Below are positions 1-5,351 of a stretch of DNA of 7,255 nucleotides, in pieces. The DNA is from an uncultured Planctomycetota bacterium. Its GTDB lineage: Bacteria > Planctomycetota > Planctomycetia > Pirellulales > Thermoguttaceae. A model generated the notes under the pieces. The model ran no database searches, was not told where the DNA came from, and worked only from the letters and a program-made list of their open reading frames with translations. The stretch covers positions 1 to 7,255 of the forward strand of contig CADBTE010000196.1 in assembly GCA_902797455.1 (NCBI GenBank). Reading direction: 5' to 3'. The translations under genes and the position numbers were made by a program. How positions within the stretch are numbered: the first letter of the stretch is position 1; every line of letters starts with the position of its first letter.

Positions 1-825
1 CGCGAGCAGGGTGTCCCACACACAGACCGGCTCGCTGGAAGGTGCCCGGTTGCTCAGACGGACCATCTCGACGCTCGGCATGATCTGAACCATCGCGATC
101 AGTGCCGCGGCCGCGAAGGCAGCGCACAGCCGCAGCGCCGCGCGGGTGCCCGGCCGCGCGGGAGAGGCGCCGCGGCGTAAAAAGCGCCGGTACAAGAAAT
201 ACCCCGCCAGCCAGACCGACGCGATGTACGCGGCCTGAGGGTCTCCTCCCAAGATCATCATCGCCAGGGGGAAGGCCCCCTTGAGAACGCCGAAACGCTC
301 CGGACGGTCAACGAGCGTCACCCCCCCTCGAAAGGCCAAGGGAAACCAGGCCGCTCCGACTAAAAAAATCGGGTTGGTCTGCTGGAAAAAGACCGCCCCG
401 CCGAACGTGTAGGCCAGCGCCCCAAAGACCGACGCGCTCGAGGAACCGAAAAGCCGGGCGAAGCGATAGAACCCCAGGCAGGCGAGAATGAAGTGCCCCA
501 GAATATACCACTTAAAGCAGGCACCGAAGCTCACGCCGGGAAGGACCATCGCCAGAAAGATCAGTTTTCCCGGATAGAAGAGGGCAGCGGCGGGGTTGGC
601 AGCCAACGGCTGACCGAGGTTTTCGGCCGGATCCCAAAGGGGGACACGGCCGCTGTGGATGGCCTCGGCGATCTGTTCCGAGAGGGGGTAGTAAAAGTGA
701 ATCACGTCCCGAAAGGCGAAGACGCGGGGGTGAAAAATCACCTCGCCGAACACAGCGATGAACAGTACCGCCGGCGCAAGGAGAACCAGCGCGGCAAATC
801 GGATCGATGTCACGCGCGGTCTCAT
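1..825 (-). CDS. YfhO-like multi-pass membrane protein, C-terminus outside window
   Basis: The minus-strand frame is open from an ATG at 825 to the window edge (275 codons, no stop), so the C-terminus is missing. It looks like the N-terminal part of a bacterial YfhO-like protein, a family related to GT-C glycosyltransferases that act at the membrane on lipid-linked sugars. Visible: a first membrane segment at about residues 8-30; an extracytoplasmic-type loop with FRDVIHFYYPL (38-48, with Asp40 where GT-C enzymes carry a catalytic Asp), VPLWDPAENLGQP (61-73) and ANPAAALFYPGKL (76-88); further hydrophobic segments near 89-125, 130-165, 185-212 and 232-250; GGDPQAAY at 193-200; QIMPSVEM at 247-254. 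The ATG overlaps the TGA of the metallopeptidase gene by four bases, so the two are probably translationally coupled. I recognise the loop pattern with confidence, but donor, acceptor and product are unknown, and enzymatic activity is inference. Confidence 0.8.
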   Translation of the reverse strand, partial: MRPRVTSIRFAALVLLAPAVLFIAVFGEVIFHPRVFAFRDVIHFYYPLSEQIAEAIHSGRVPLWDPAENLGQPLAANPAAALFYPGKLIFLAMVLPGVSFGACFKWYILGHFILACLGFYRFARLFGSSSASVFGALAYTFGGAVFFQQTNPIFLVGAAWFPLAFRGGVTLVDRPERFGVLKGAFPLAMMILGGDPQAAYIASVWLAGYFLYRRFLRRGASPARPGTRAALRLCAAFAAAALIAMVQIMPSVEMVRLSNRAPSSEPVCVWDTLLA

Positions 826-1403
826 GGTCCCTCGACTCGAATCGGCTGGGGAACCGCGATGCGGCGCCCCACGACTTTTGGGTATCTTTGTTCCAGCTGA
901 CGGGAATCAAACCGGAGGAAATTCCATAACTCCGGCGGTGGATCGCTCGAGAGCCACTGCCGTGTCAGTTCTTTGACACGCGCGTCGTATTTGGCTTTCG
1001 AGCCGTGCGCGTAATGCTTCCCGGGAAAACGCCGAACGTCACCGTTGAACTTCGGGCTGATATGATACAGCTCGTGGATCACCGTCTCCATCTTCTCGAT
1101 CAGCGGGAGATCGAAAAATCGGGGGACATAGATCGAAAGAACGTAGAGGAGAGGCTGTTCAAAACCGCTGATCCTCACCTCGGGCATCCGCCAGAGGATG
1201 CCGGACCGTTTTTTCTCGCAGAGGCCCCCCTCGAACCGAAGCGGCGTCATCGAGGCCCACACACCGAATCGCCCCTCGACCCGCGTCCAGTTGAAGGAGA
1301 CCCCGACACGTTCCATTTCGACGGCCGCGAACAGCGGCAGCCGTCTGACGATATGAGAGCATAGGCGCCAGATCGCGTCGGAATAGTTAAACGGTGCGTC
1401 CAT
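822..1403 (-). CDS. putative phage-type zinc metallopeptidase (HExxH)
   Basis: This 193-residue protein resembles the small putative metallopeptidases annotated in planctomycetes and some phages. The zinc-binding HELYH is at residues 110-114 within VIHELYHISPKFNGDVRRF, and a following GKHYAHGS stretch (128-135) offers histidines for a third ligand. Ahead of it are the family-like segments MERVGVSFNWTR (30-41) and ASMTPLRFEGG (50-60). There is no signal peptide or membrane segment, so it is probably cytoplasmic. The substrate is unknown. ATG 1403 is the first possible start in the frame (a TAA lies upstream at 1472-1470), and the N-terminus from there looks like the family's. A GAGG lies only one base before the ATG, too close to be a normal ribosome binding site. 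The gene starts 11 nt after the U-tract of the alpha-operon terminator and ends in a four-base ATGA overlap with the YfhO-like gene. The family call is firm; the cellular role is not known to me. Confidence 0.82.
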   Translation of the reverse strand: MDAPFNYSDAIWRLCSHIVRRLPLFAAVEMERVGVSFNWTRVEGRFGVWASMTPLRFEGGLCEKKRSGILWRMPEVRISGFEQPLLYVLSIYVPRFFDLPLIEKMETVIHELYHISPKFNGDVRRFPGKHYAHGSKAKYDARVKELTRQWLSSDPPPELWNFLRFDSRQLEQRYPKVVGRRIAVPQPIRVEGP

Positions 1404-1414
1404 ACCTCTTTCGC

Positions 1415-1460
1415 AAAAAAAAGAGGCAAGCGACGGAAAAATCTTCCGCCCCTGCCTCTT
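1415..1460 (-). terminator. intrinsic terminator ending the alpha operon
   Basis: In the minus-strand transcript a perfect 8-bp stem, AAGAGGCA (1460-1453) with TGCCTCTT (1428-1421), is continued directly by six more U residues (1420-1415), giving eight in a row. The stem encloses an inner 5-bp stem (1448-1444 with 1438-1434). It lies 124 nt beyond the rplQ stop, and its U-tract ends 11 nt before the metallopeptidase start. Reading the plus strand there is no T-run after the stem, so it is directional. Confidence 0.82.
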
Positions 1461-1494
1461 GTTTGGCCTTTACGACTGTCGTTTCGCCTTTACG
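1461..1494. repeat. 14-bp direct repeat with 20-bp period
   Basis: GTTTGGCCTTTACG (1461-1474) and GTTTCGCCTTTACG (1481-1494) differ at one base and are exactly 20 bp apart, about two helical turns. They lie between the rplQ 3' hairpins and the terminator. They could be a paired binding site, or a chance or slippage duplication. No function can be read from the sequence. Confidence 0.5.
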
Positions 1495-1556
1495 CCGAGC
1501 GCGGCGCCTCAGGGGGCTCGGCCCTGCGGAAGGGGGATCGCTCAAAAGCGCCCCCC
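1494..1556 (-). other. two GC-rich hairpins in the rplQ 3' UTR
   Basis: The first hairpin after the rplQ stop pairs 1552-1556 with 1532-1536 (five G-C pairs) and, after a small internal loop, 1547-1550 with 1539-1542 around a four-base loop. The second pairs GCCGAGC with GCTCGGC (1494-1500 with 1516-1522) around a 15-base loop. Neither is followed by a U-run in the transcript, so they are better explained as mRNA-stabilising or pausing structures than as terminators. With the terminator downstream they fill most of the 180-bp gap between rplQ and the metallopeptidase gene. Confidence 0.55.
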
Positions 1557-1583
1557 TCAAGGGTTAAGCCGTTAAGAACCGTG

Positions 1584-2153
1584 TCATTCAACGGTCGGGA
1601 CAATCGCCTTGCGTTTCGGCCGATCGTTCTTGCCGACGAACTCGATGATGGCGCGCTTGCCGGCATCGCCCAGACGGGGCTTGGCAAGGGTCATGATTCG
1701 GGTGTAACCGCCGGGGCGCCCGACGAAACGCGGGGCAATGACGTTGAACAGAAGGAGGACGGCCTCGCGGGATCCGAGCATGCTCAACGCGCGGCGGCGG
1801 GCGGCCAGAGCCGGCGCAGCGGCCTTCTCCCACTTCTTCCAGCCCTCCCCCTGACGCCAGGCGCGCCACTCATCACTGCCGCGCTTGGCCGTGCAGGCCA
1901 GCGAAGCGGCCTCTTCGATCGACTTCTGCGCTTTCACGGCGATCGTAACGCACTTCTCGATATAGGGACGCAGCTCTTTGGCCTTCGTCTGGGTCGTGAT
2001 GATACGCCCCGGGGTCTTGGCGGCCATGCTCTCTTCGTCGTAATCTTCCTTGGCGCGTTCGGTCAGAATCAAAGCCGAGGCCAGATTCTTCAACAGGGCG
2101 CGCTGATGATTGGGGTTGCGGCCCAGAGTTCTGCCAATTCTTCTGTGTTTCAT
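1584..2153 (-). CDS. rplQ: 50S ribosomal protein L17, long planctomycete-type form
   Basis: L17 is a large-subunit protein near the peptide exit tunnel. The N-terminus MKHRRIGRTLGRNPNHQRAL and the C-terminal RFVGRPGGYTRIM (143-154), KPRLGDAGKRA (158-168) and IIEFVGKNDR (169-178) are diagnostic. At 189 residues it is much longer than the usual 120-130. The extra length is in two internal insertions: an acidic stretch at about 33-48 before GRIITT, and a Trp- and Lys-rich stretch at about 78-117 (EWRAWRQGEGWKKW) before ARRRALSMLG. I remember planctomycete L17 proteins with comparable insertions, so this is probably a lineage trait and not damage. ATG 2153 matches the family N-terminus. No Shine-Dalgarno sequence is obvious. 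It is the last core gene of the alpha operon, 139 bp after rpoA, and is followed by hairpins and a terminator. Confidence 0.95.
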   Translation of the reverse strand: MKHRRIGRTLGRNPNHQRALLKNLASALILTERAKEDYDEESMAAKTPGRIITTQTKAKELRPYIEKCVTIAVKAQKSIEEAASLACTAKRGSDEWRAWRQGEGWKKWEKAAAPALAARRRALSMLGSREAVLLLFNVIAPRFVGRPGGYTRIMTLAKPRLGDAGKRAIIEFVGKNDRPKRKAIVPTVE

Positions 2154-2229
2154 CGTATCGTCTTTAACCGTCTATTCAGGTTCTTTGAATGCCGCCTCCG
2201 CTTTTTTTGGGGGATAACCCACCGGCCGG

Positions 2230-2286
2230 AAAAAAATTCCAGCCGCGCGGCAAGCTTCTAAAATCGTCTGCCCTTCGGCCGCGCGG
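2230..2286 (-). other. repeated CCGCGCGG hairpin with U-run between rpoA and rplQ
   Basis: The self-complementary octamer CCGCGCGG occurs twice (2243-2250 and 2279-2286). The copies can pair with each other as a 9-bp stem (2243-2251 with 2278-2286) around a 26-base loop. In the minus-strand transcript the stem is followed six bases later by seven U residues (2236-2230). This is terminator-like but imperfectly spaced, and rplQ downstream must still be expressed, so partial attenuation or simple 3' protection of the rpoA message are both possible. Confidence 0.35.
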
Positions 2287-2292
2287 GAAGGA

Positions 2293-3294
2293 TTACGCCT
2301 CCGCGCCGGCTTTTTTGGCATCCATCCCAAGGTGGAAACTGGGGTCGATTTTGGCCAGTTTCTCTTTGACTTCAGTGAGGGTCGTTTCACCAAAATTACG
2401 CAGACCAAGGAGCTCGTCTTCGGTACGGCTAACCAGGTCGCCCACCGTTCTGATTTCCATCGGCTTGAGGGCGTTCATCGCACGGTTCGAAAGGTCAAGA
2501 ACCGAGATGGACGCGGTCAGGCGCTGATCATAGACCGGACCGGACGCCTTGCCGGTAGGCGTACCGTAGATGCTGTCGCCCGGACGATCGTAGAGAACGA
2601 ACGGGTTGAGGTGCTTGCGAAGGATCTTCGCGGCCTCGACAAGCGCCATTTCCGGATCGACCGAACCGTCGGTCCAGATCTGGAGGACCAGCTTGTCATA
2701 GTTGGTGCGCTGTCCGACACGGGTCTCTTCGACGCTGTACTGGACCTTCACGACCGGACTGAACGACGCGTCAAGCAGGATGGATTCGGTATCGGCGCCG
2801 CCGTTGCGGAAACGGTCCTGCTCGGAGGCCGGCAGATAGCCGCGGCCGTTCCTCACGACCATTTCAAGATTGAAAAGGACGTCGCCGGTCAGGGTCGCGA
2901 TATGATGGTCGGTGTTGATCACCTTGACATTGAGGTCGGTCTCAATATCGGCGGCGGTGACCTCGCAAGGCCCCTGCTTTTTAATTCTGATCGTGTGTTC
3001 GTTTTCGTCGCTGTTGCGGACAACCAGCGCTTTGACGTTCAGCGCGATATCGGTCGTATCCTCGAGGATACCGGGTATCGAAGTGTACTCATGCTTGGCG
3101 CCGTTGAGCTTCATACTGGTCACGGCGCTTCCTTCCAGACTGGAAAGAAGAACGCGGCGCAGACTATTGCCGACGGTAACGCCAAAACCACGTTCAAACG
3201 GCTCAGCGACAAATCGCCCGTAGTAGGGGGTCAGAGTATCGCGGTCACAAACCAGCTCACTCGGAAGTTCCAACCCTCTCCATCTGATTCTCAT
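2293..3294 (-). CDS. rpoA: DNA-directed RNA polymerase subunit alpha
   Basis: Alpha dimerises to nucleate assembly of RNA polymerase, and its C-terminal domain binds promoter UP elements and activators. The protein is 333 residues, normal for the family. The N-terminal domain carries EPFERGFGVTVGNSLRRVLL (31-50), the conserved dimer and assembly segment, followed by SSLEGSAV (51-58), and VEAAKILRKHLNPF (219-232) lies near its end. The C-terminal domain runs from about 262 with LDLSNRAMNALKPMEIRTVGDL (266-287) and LRNFGETTLTEVKEKL (298-313). Arg271 and Asn274 align with E. coli Arg265 and Asn268, the main UP-element contacts; Cys269 is replaced by Ala, and Lys298/Ser299 by Thr/Thr. I chose ATG 3294, not the upstream ATG at 3351, because MRIRWRGLELP matches planctomycete alpha proteins and the 19 extra residues are low in complexity. 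It lies 199 bp after rpsD, with a possible promoter in that gap. Confidence 0.97.
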   Translation of the reverse strand: MRIRWRGLELPSELVCDRDTLTPYYGRFVAEPFERGFGVTVGNSLRRVLLSSLEGSAVTSMKLNGAKHEYTSIPGILEDTTDIALNVKALVVRNSDENEHTIRIKKQGPCEVTAADIETDLNVKVINTDHHIATLTGDVLFNLEMVVRNGRGYLPASEQDRFRNGGADTESILLDASFSPVVKVQYSVEETRVGQRTNYDKLVLQIWTDGSVDPEMALVEAAKILRKHLNPFVLYDRPGDSIYGTPTGKASGPVYDQRLTASISVLDLSNRAMNALKPMEIRTVGDLVSRTEDELLGLRNFGETTLTEVKEKLAKIDPSFHLGMDAKKAGAEA

Positions 3295-3373
3295 ATGTGT
3301 CCCACTCCCGCTTAAGATTGTTCCACGCTCGGTACCGAACCCCTGCCCCATTGTTCAAAAGAACGAGAAGGGC

Positions 3374-3393
3374 CCGGTACTTTTTTAAACCGG
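3374..3393. repeat. small inverted repeat in the rpoA leader
   Basis: CCGGT (3374-3378) and ACCGG (3389-3393) flank a ten-base A/T-rich spacer. It lies within the leader that would be made from the possible promoter near 3436. The stem is only 5 bp and could be chance. Confidence 0.3.
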
Positions 3394-3435
3394 TTGATTG
3401 CAAGAAACCTTCGCCGAAAATTCGCCGTAAAGATA

Positions 3436-3441
3436 ATTATA
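3436..3441 (-). promoter_or_regulatory. possible internal promoter -10 (TATAAT) for rpoA-rplQ
   Basis: A perfect TATAAT reads on the minus strand at 3441-3436, inside the 199-bp rpsD-rpoA gap and about 142 bp before the rpoA start. The matching -35 region (near 3459-3464) reads GGTTTT and is poor, but the area is A/T-rich with an eight-T run. A start near 3429 would give a leader of about 135 nt. The -10 is seen directly; promoter activity is inference. Such a site would let alpha and L17 be made separately from the S13-S11-S4 segment. Confidence 0.45.
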
Positions 3442-3451
3442 GGCGGGTAAA

Positions 3452-3478
3452 GCGAAAAAAAACCGCTTTTCGCGAAAA
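3452..3478. repeat. overlapping palindromes downstream of rpsD
   Basis: GCGAAAA (3452-3458) pairs with TTTTCGC (3467-3473), and TTTTCGCGAAAA (3467-3478) is itself a perfect 12-bp palindrome. In the minus-strand transcript the palindrome starts 15 nt past the rpsD stop and is followed by an eight-U run (3462-3455). It may act as a weak terminator or a 3' end for an rpsD message just ahead of the possible rpoA promoter, or as a protein binding site. Confidence 0.4.
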
Positions 3479-3493
3479 TTTCTTTGATCAGCG

Positions 3494-4132
3494 TTATTTC
3501 GAGCAGAGCTCGACAATAAGCTGGGGTTGGACTTCGAGAGAAACATCGTCGGCGACCGGAGCGCGCAGGACGTTGCCGCTGGGGATCTCCGTCTTGTTGT
3601 CCAGGAGGTAATCGGGGATGCTGCCCGGGATGCTGGCGGCGATCTCCTGCGATTCTTTCACCAGCTTGATGCTGGCGGGACGATTCTTCACGGCGATGCA
3701 GTCACCCGGCTTGACCAGGTAACTGGCGATATCGACACGGCGGCCGTTCACGAGGATGTGACCATGCGAGACCAGCTGACGGGCGGCCGAACGGCTGGTC
3801 GCGAACTTCAGACGGTAGACGACATTGTCAAGACGGCGCTCCAGCAGGGACATCAGAACCTTACCGGTATTCCCCTTGGCGCGTTCGGCCATCTGATAAT
3901 ACTTGCGGAACTGCTTCTCGAGGACACCGTAGAACGTCTTCACCTTTTGCTTCTCGCGAAGGTGAATGGCGTAATCGGTGATCTTCCCGCGCTTGCTCCC
4001 GTGCATACCGGGACCGACGCCCTCACGACGCTTCATCGAACAAGCGTTCGAGTCGCAGCGCGTACCCTTGAGGAACAGCTTGATCCCCTCACGACGACAT
4101 TTCTTACAAACAGATCCCGTTTCTCGCGCCAT
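3494..4132 (-). CDS. rpsD: 30S ribosomal protein S4, zinc-binding (C+) form
   Basis: S4 is a primary 16S rRNA binder that starts 30S assembly; in E. coli it also represses its own operon, and in Bacillus its own gene. The protein is 212 residues (E. coli 206). A C-x2-C-x13-C-x4-C zinc motif is at Cys9, Cys12, Cys26 and Cys31, so this is the cysteine-containing paralogue type. GPGMHGSKRGK (40-50), YGVLEKQFRKYY (68-79) and the S4 RNA-binding domain (about 98-163, with ERRLDNVVYRL at 98-108 and ARQLVSHGHILVNGRRVDI at 117-135) follow in the expected order. ATG 4132 gives the standard MAR start; GGAAAG a few bases upstream is a weak ribosome binding site. It lies 130 bp after rpsK, behind two hairpins that could be an S4-responsive leader (inference). 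Call is certain. Confidence 0.97.
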   Translation of the reverse strand: MARETGSVCKKCRREGIKLFLKGTRCDSNACSMKRREGVGPGMHGSKRGKITDYAIHLREKQKVKTFYGVLEKQFRKYYQMAERAKGNTGKVLMSLLERRLDNVVYRLKFATSRSAARQLVSHGHILVNGRRVDIASYLVKPGDCIAVKNRPASIKLVKESQEIAASIPGSIPDYLLDNKTEIPSGNVLRAPVADDVSLEVQPQLIVELCSK

Positions 4133-4136
4133 ATTG

Positions 4137-4148
4137 CTTTCCGATTCG
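4137..4148 (-). promoter_or_regulatory. 12-mer at the rpsD ribosome binding site, shared with rpsK
   Basis: CGAATCGGAAAG reads on the minus strand, ending 4 nt before the rpsD ATG. Eleven of twelve bases match CGAATCGGAGAG (4667-4656), which ends 6 nt before the rpsK GTG. The pair may simply be similar translation-initiation sites or may share a regulator. Confidence 0.45.
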
Positions 4149-4186
4149 CTCTGGGTTAATTCTTATGCTTGTTTTATTGTGGCCAC

Positions 4187-4240
4187 TGTGCCGGGCACTC
4201 CACCTGGCACACTCGATCCGCGGCGTTCCCCGCCGAGATC
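4187..4240 (-). other. two hairpins in the rpsK-rpsD gap
   Basis: One hairpin pairs GGCACA with TGTGCC (4187-4192 with 4206-4211, 6 bp). The other pairs CGGCG with CGCCG (4221-4225 with 4231-4235, loop of five) and is extended by GATC/GATC (4215-4218 with 4237-4240) across a small internal loop. They start 22 nt after the rpsK stop and end 54 nt before the rpsD start. No U-run follows, so they are not intrinsic terminators. A role as an S4 binding leader is possible but not shown. Confidence 0.5.
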
Positions 4241-4262
4241 AAAAGCGCGCCGGTGTGAACAT

Positions 4263-4649
4263 TTAGCCGCGGCGCTTCTTCGGAGGACGGCAGCCGTTGT
4301 GCGGCAGCGGGGTGACGTCTTCGATCGACTTGACGTTCAGGCCGGCCTGGGCCAGCGCCTGAATCGCCATATCACGGGCGCTGCCGGGCCCCTTGACCTG
4401 GACTTCGACATCCTTCATACCCATCTTGATCGCTTTCTGTGCGGCCTGCTGCGCGGCCATCTGACCGGCGAACGGGGTACTCTTGCGGCTTCCCTTAAAG
4501 CCGGCAGTACCGGAAGTCGCCCAGCACAGGACGTCTCCCTTGGTATCAGTGATGGTGACATTGGTATTGTTGAACGTCACTTTGATGTGAACGACACCGC
4601 TGCCGACGGACCGCCGAACCTTCCGTTTTTTCACTACTGCTTTAGCCAC
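4263..4649 (-). CDS. rpsK: 30S ribosomal protein S11
   Basis: S11 sits on the 30S platform near the mRNA exit and the 3' end of 16S rRNA. The 128-residue product matches the family (E. coli 129). Diagnostic segments are HIKVTFNNTNVTITDTKGDV (21-40), WATSGTAGFKGSRKSTPFAG (43-62), AAQQAAQKA (65-73), VKGPGSARDMAIQAL (85-99) and the basic C-terminus DVTPLPHNGCRPPKKRRG (111-128). I place the start at GTG 4649, not the upstream ATG 4772: the protein then begins (M)AKAVVKKRKVRR as S11 should, and a good Shine-Dalgarno GGAGAG precedes it. The 41 extra residues of the longer frame have no family likeness. It is 156 bp after rpsM and 130 bp before rpsD, wide for an alpha operon. Confidence 0.96.
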   Translation of the reverse strand: MAKAVVKKRKVRRSVGSGVVHIKVTFNNTNVTITDTKGDVLCWATSGTAGFKGSRKSTPFAGQMAAQQAAQKAIKMGMKDVEVQVKGPGSARDMAIQALAQAGLNVKSIEDVTPLPHNGCRPPKKRRG

Positions 4650-4667
4650 GTTTATCTCTCCGATTCG
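4649..4667 (-). promoter_or_regulatory. ribosome binding site fixing the GTG start of rpsK
   Basis: GGAGAG (4661-4656) lies six bases before GTG 4649. It is among the best Shine-Dalgarno sequences in the window and decides between this start and the ATG 123 bp upstream. The surrounding CGAATCGGAGAG recurs with one change ahead of rpsD. Confidence 0.8.
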
Positions 4668-4720
4668 TTTATGGATTCGCTTGACGTTTTGTCGCGCTGT
4701 TTTTGCCTTGATTGGGAATT

Positions 4721-4741
4721 GGCGGCCCTTAGACGGCCGCC
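4721..4741 (-). other. GC-rich hairpin in the rpsM-rpsK gap
   Basis: GGCGGCC (4721-4727) and GGCCGCC (4735-4741) form a perfect 7-bp, all-G/C stem around a seven-base loop. It begins 64 nt after the rpsM stop and ends 71 nt before the rpsK start. No U-run follows in the transcript, so it is not an intrinsic terminator. It may be a processing, pausing or stability element. Confidence 0.6.
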
Positions 4742-4805
4742 GGTGATGGGGATCTTGGGGATCGTTCCTCAAAGCGCCTGCCCCGAGGAGCCAAGCTTCG
4801 CCCTA

Positions 4806-5189
4806 CTACCGCAGGTCTTTGACGCCCTTCTTCCCGGCGACGGTCTTCTTGGGCCCCTTGCGGGTACGGGCGTTGGTGCGGGTGCGCTGACCTCGGACCG
4901 GAAGCCCCTTGCGGTGACGAAGACCGCGGTAACATCCGATCTCACGGAGGTGAGCGATGTCTTGGGCGACCTGACGGCGGAGGGCACCCTCTACGGTGTA
5001 GTCGTTGTCAAGAAGGGCGGCCAGACGAGCGACTTCGTCTTCTTTGAGGTCTTTGGCGCGAGCTGTTGGATTGACACCGGCCTTTCGGCAAAGTTCGGCG
5101 GCAATTCGCGGGCCAACCCCGTACAGATAGGTCAAAGAGACAGCCGTCGGACGATTGTTCGGAATATCAACACCCAATAAACGCGGCAT
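4806..5189 (-). CDS. rpsM: 30S ribosomal protein S13
   Basis: S13 is in the 30S head and contacts the 50S subunit and P-site tRNA. The protein is 127 residues (E. coli 118). It opens MPRLLGVDIPNNR, carries the helix-hairpin-helix YLYGVGPRIA (21-30), LREIGCYRGLRHRKGLPVRG (81-100) and the basic tRNA-contacting tail QRTRTNARTRKGPKK (101-115). ATG 5189 is preceded by AGGAG (5202-5198) at an eight-base spacing. The gene ends in tandem TAG TAG codons (4808-4803). It is 48 bp after rpmJ, the tightest spacing among the core genes here, so rpmJ-rpsM surely share a transcript. Confidence 0.97.
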   Translation of the reverse strand: MPRLLGVDIPNNRPTAVSLTYLYGVGPRIAAELCRKAGVNPTARAKDLKEDEVARLAALLDNDYTVEGALRRQVAQDIAHLREIGCYRGLRHRKGLPVRGQRTRTNARTRKGPKKTVAGKKGVKDLR

Positions 5190-5237
5190 TCTTGCTTCTC
5201 CTGCGGAATGTTATGAAGGACTGACGGAGGTGAAAAA

Positions 5238-5351
5238 TCAACCCTGGCGCTGCTTGTGACGGGGGTTGCTGCAAATGACGTAAACGCGCCCCTTGCGCTT
5301 GACCACTTTGCAGTTTTCGCAAATACGTTTGACGCTGGCCCGGACTTTCAT
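5238..5351 (-). CDS. rpmJ: 50S ribosomal protein L36, zinc-binding form
   Basis: This 37-codon gene encodes L36, a small zinc-ribbon protein of the large subunit that binds 23S rRNA. The translation starts MKVRASVKRICENCKVVKR and ends CSNPRHKQRQG, close to the family consensus. The zinc ligands Cys11, Cys14, Cys27 and His32 are all present, so it is the zinc-containing (C+) paralogue. The ATG at 5351 is preceded by AGAGG (5364-5360) at an eight-base spacing. It is the first gene after the strong promoter and leader, with rpsM 48 bp downstream. In many bacteria infA lies directly before rpmJ; none is found here. Confidence 0.95.
   Translation of the reverse strand: MKVRASVKRICENCKVVKRKGRVYVICSNPRHKQRQG

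Noticed and set aside
512..910. 132-codon minus-strand frame and the overlapping plus-strand frame at 493-900
   Set aside because: Both overlap the YfhO-like gene out of frame; their low-complexity, Arg/Pro-rich translations are typical of shadow frames.
1581..2261. 226-codon open frame on the plus strand
   Set aside because: It is antisense to rplQ and the rpoA-rplQ gap. rplQ is certain, and this translation is unrecognisable.
2172..2408. Frame overlapping the 3' end of rpoA and the rpoA-rplQ gap as a small gene
   Set aside because: It is the out-of-frame shadow of the rpoA tail, with no ribosome binding site or family features.
2332..3315. 327-codon open frame on the plus strand
   Set aside because: It mirrors rpoA on the opposite strand and shows no family features.
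3295..3351. N-terminal extension of RpoA to ATG 3351
   Set aside because: The extra 19 residues are Gly/Thr-rich and not family-like; MRIRWRGLELP at 3294 is the expected start.
4650..4772. N-terminal extension of S11 to ATG 4772
   Set aside because: The added 41 residues have no S11 likeness, and GTG 4649 has a good ribosome binding site and gives the normal length.
3978..5180. 400-codon open frame on the plus strand
   Set aside because: It runs antisense to rpsM, rpsK and rpsD, whose products are unmistakable. The translation has no recognisable domain, and the length is explained by GC-rich codon bias on the other strand.
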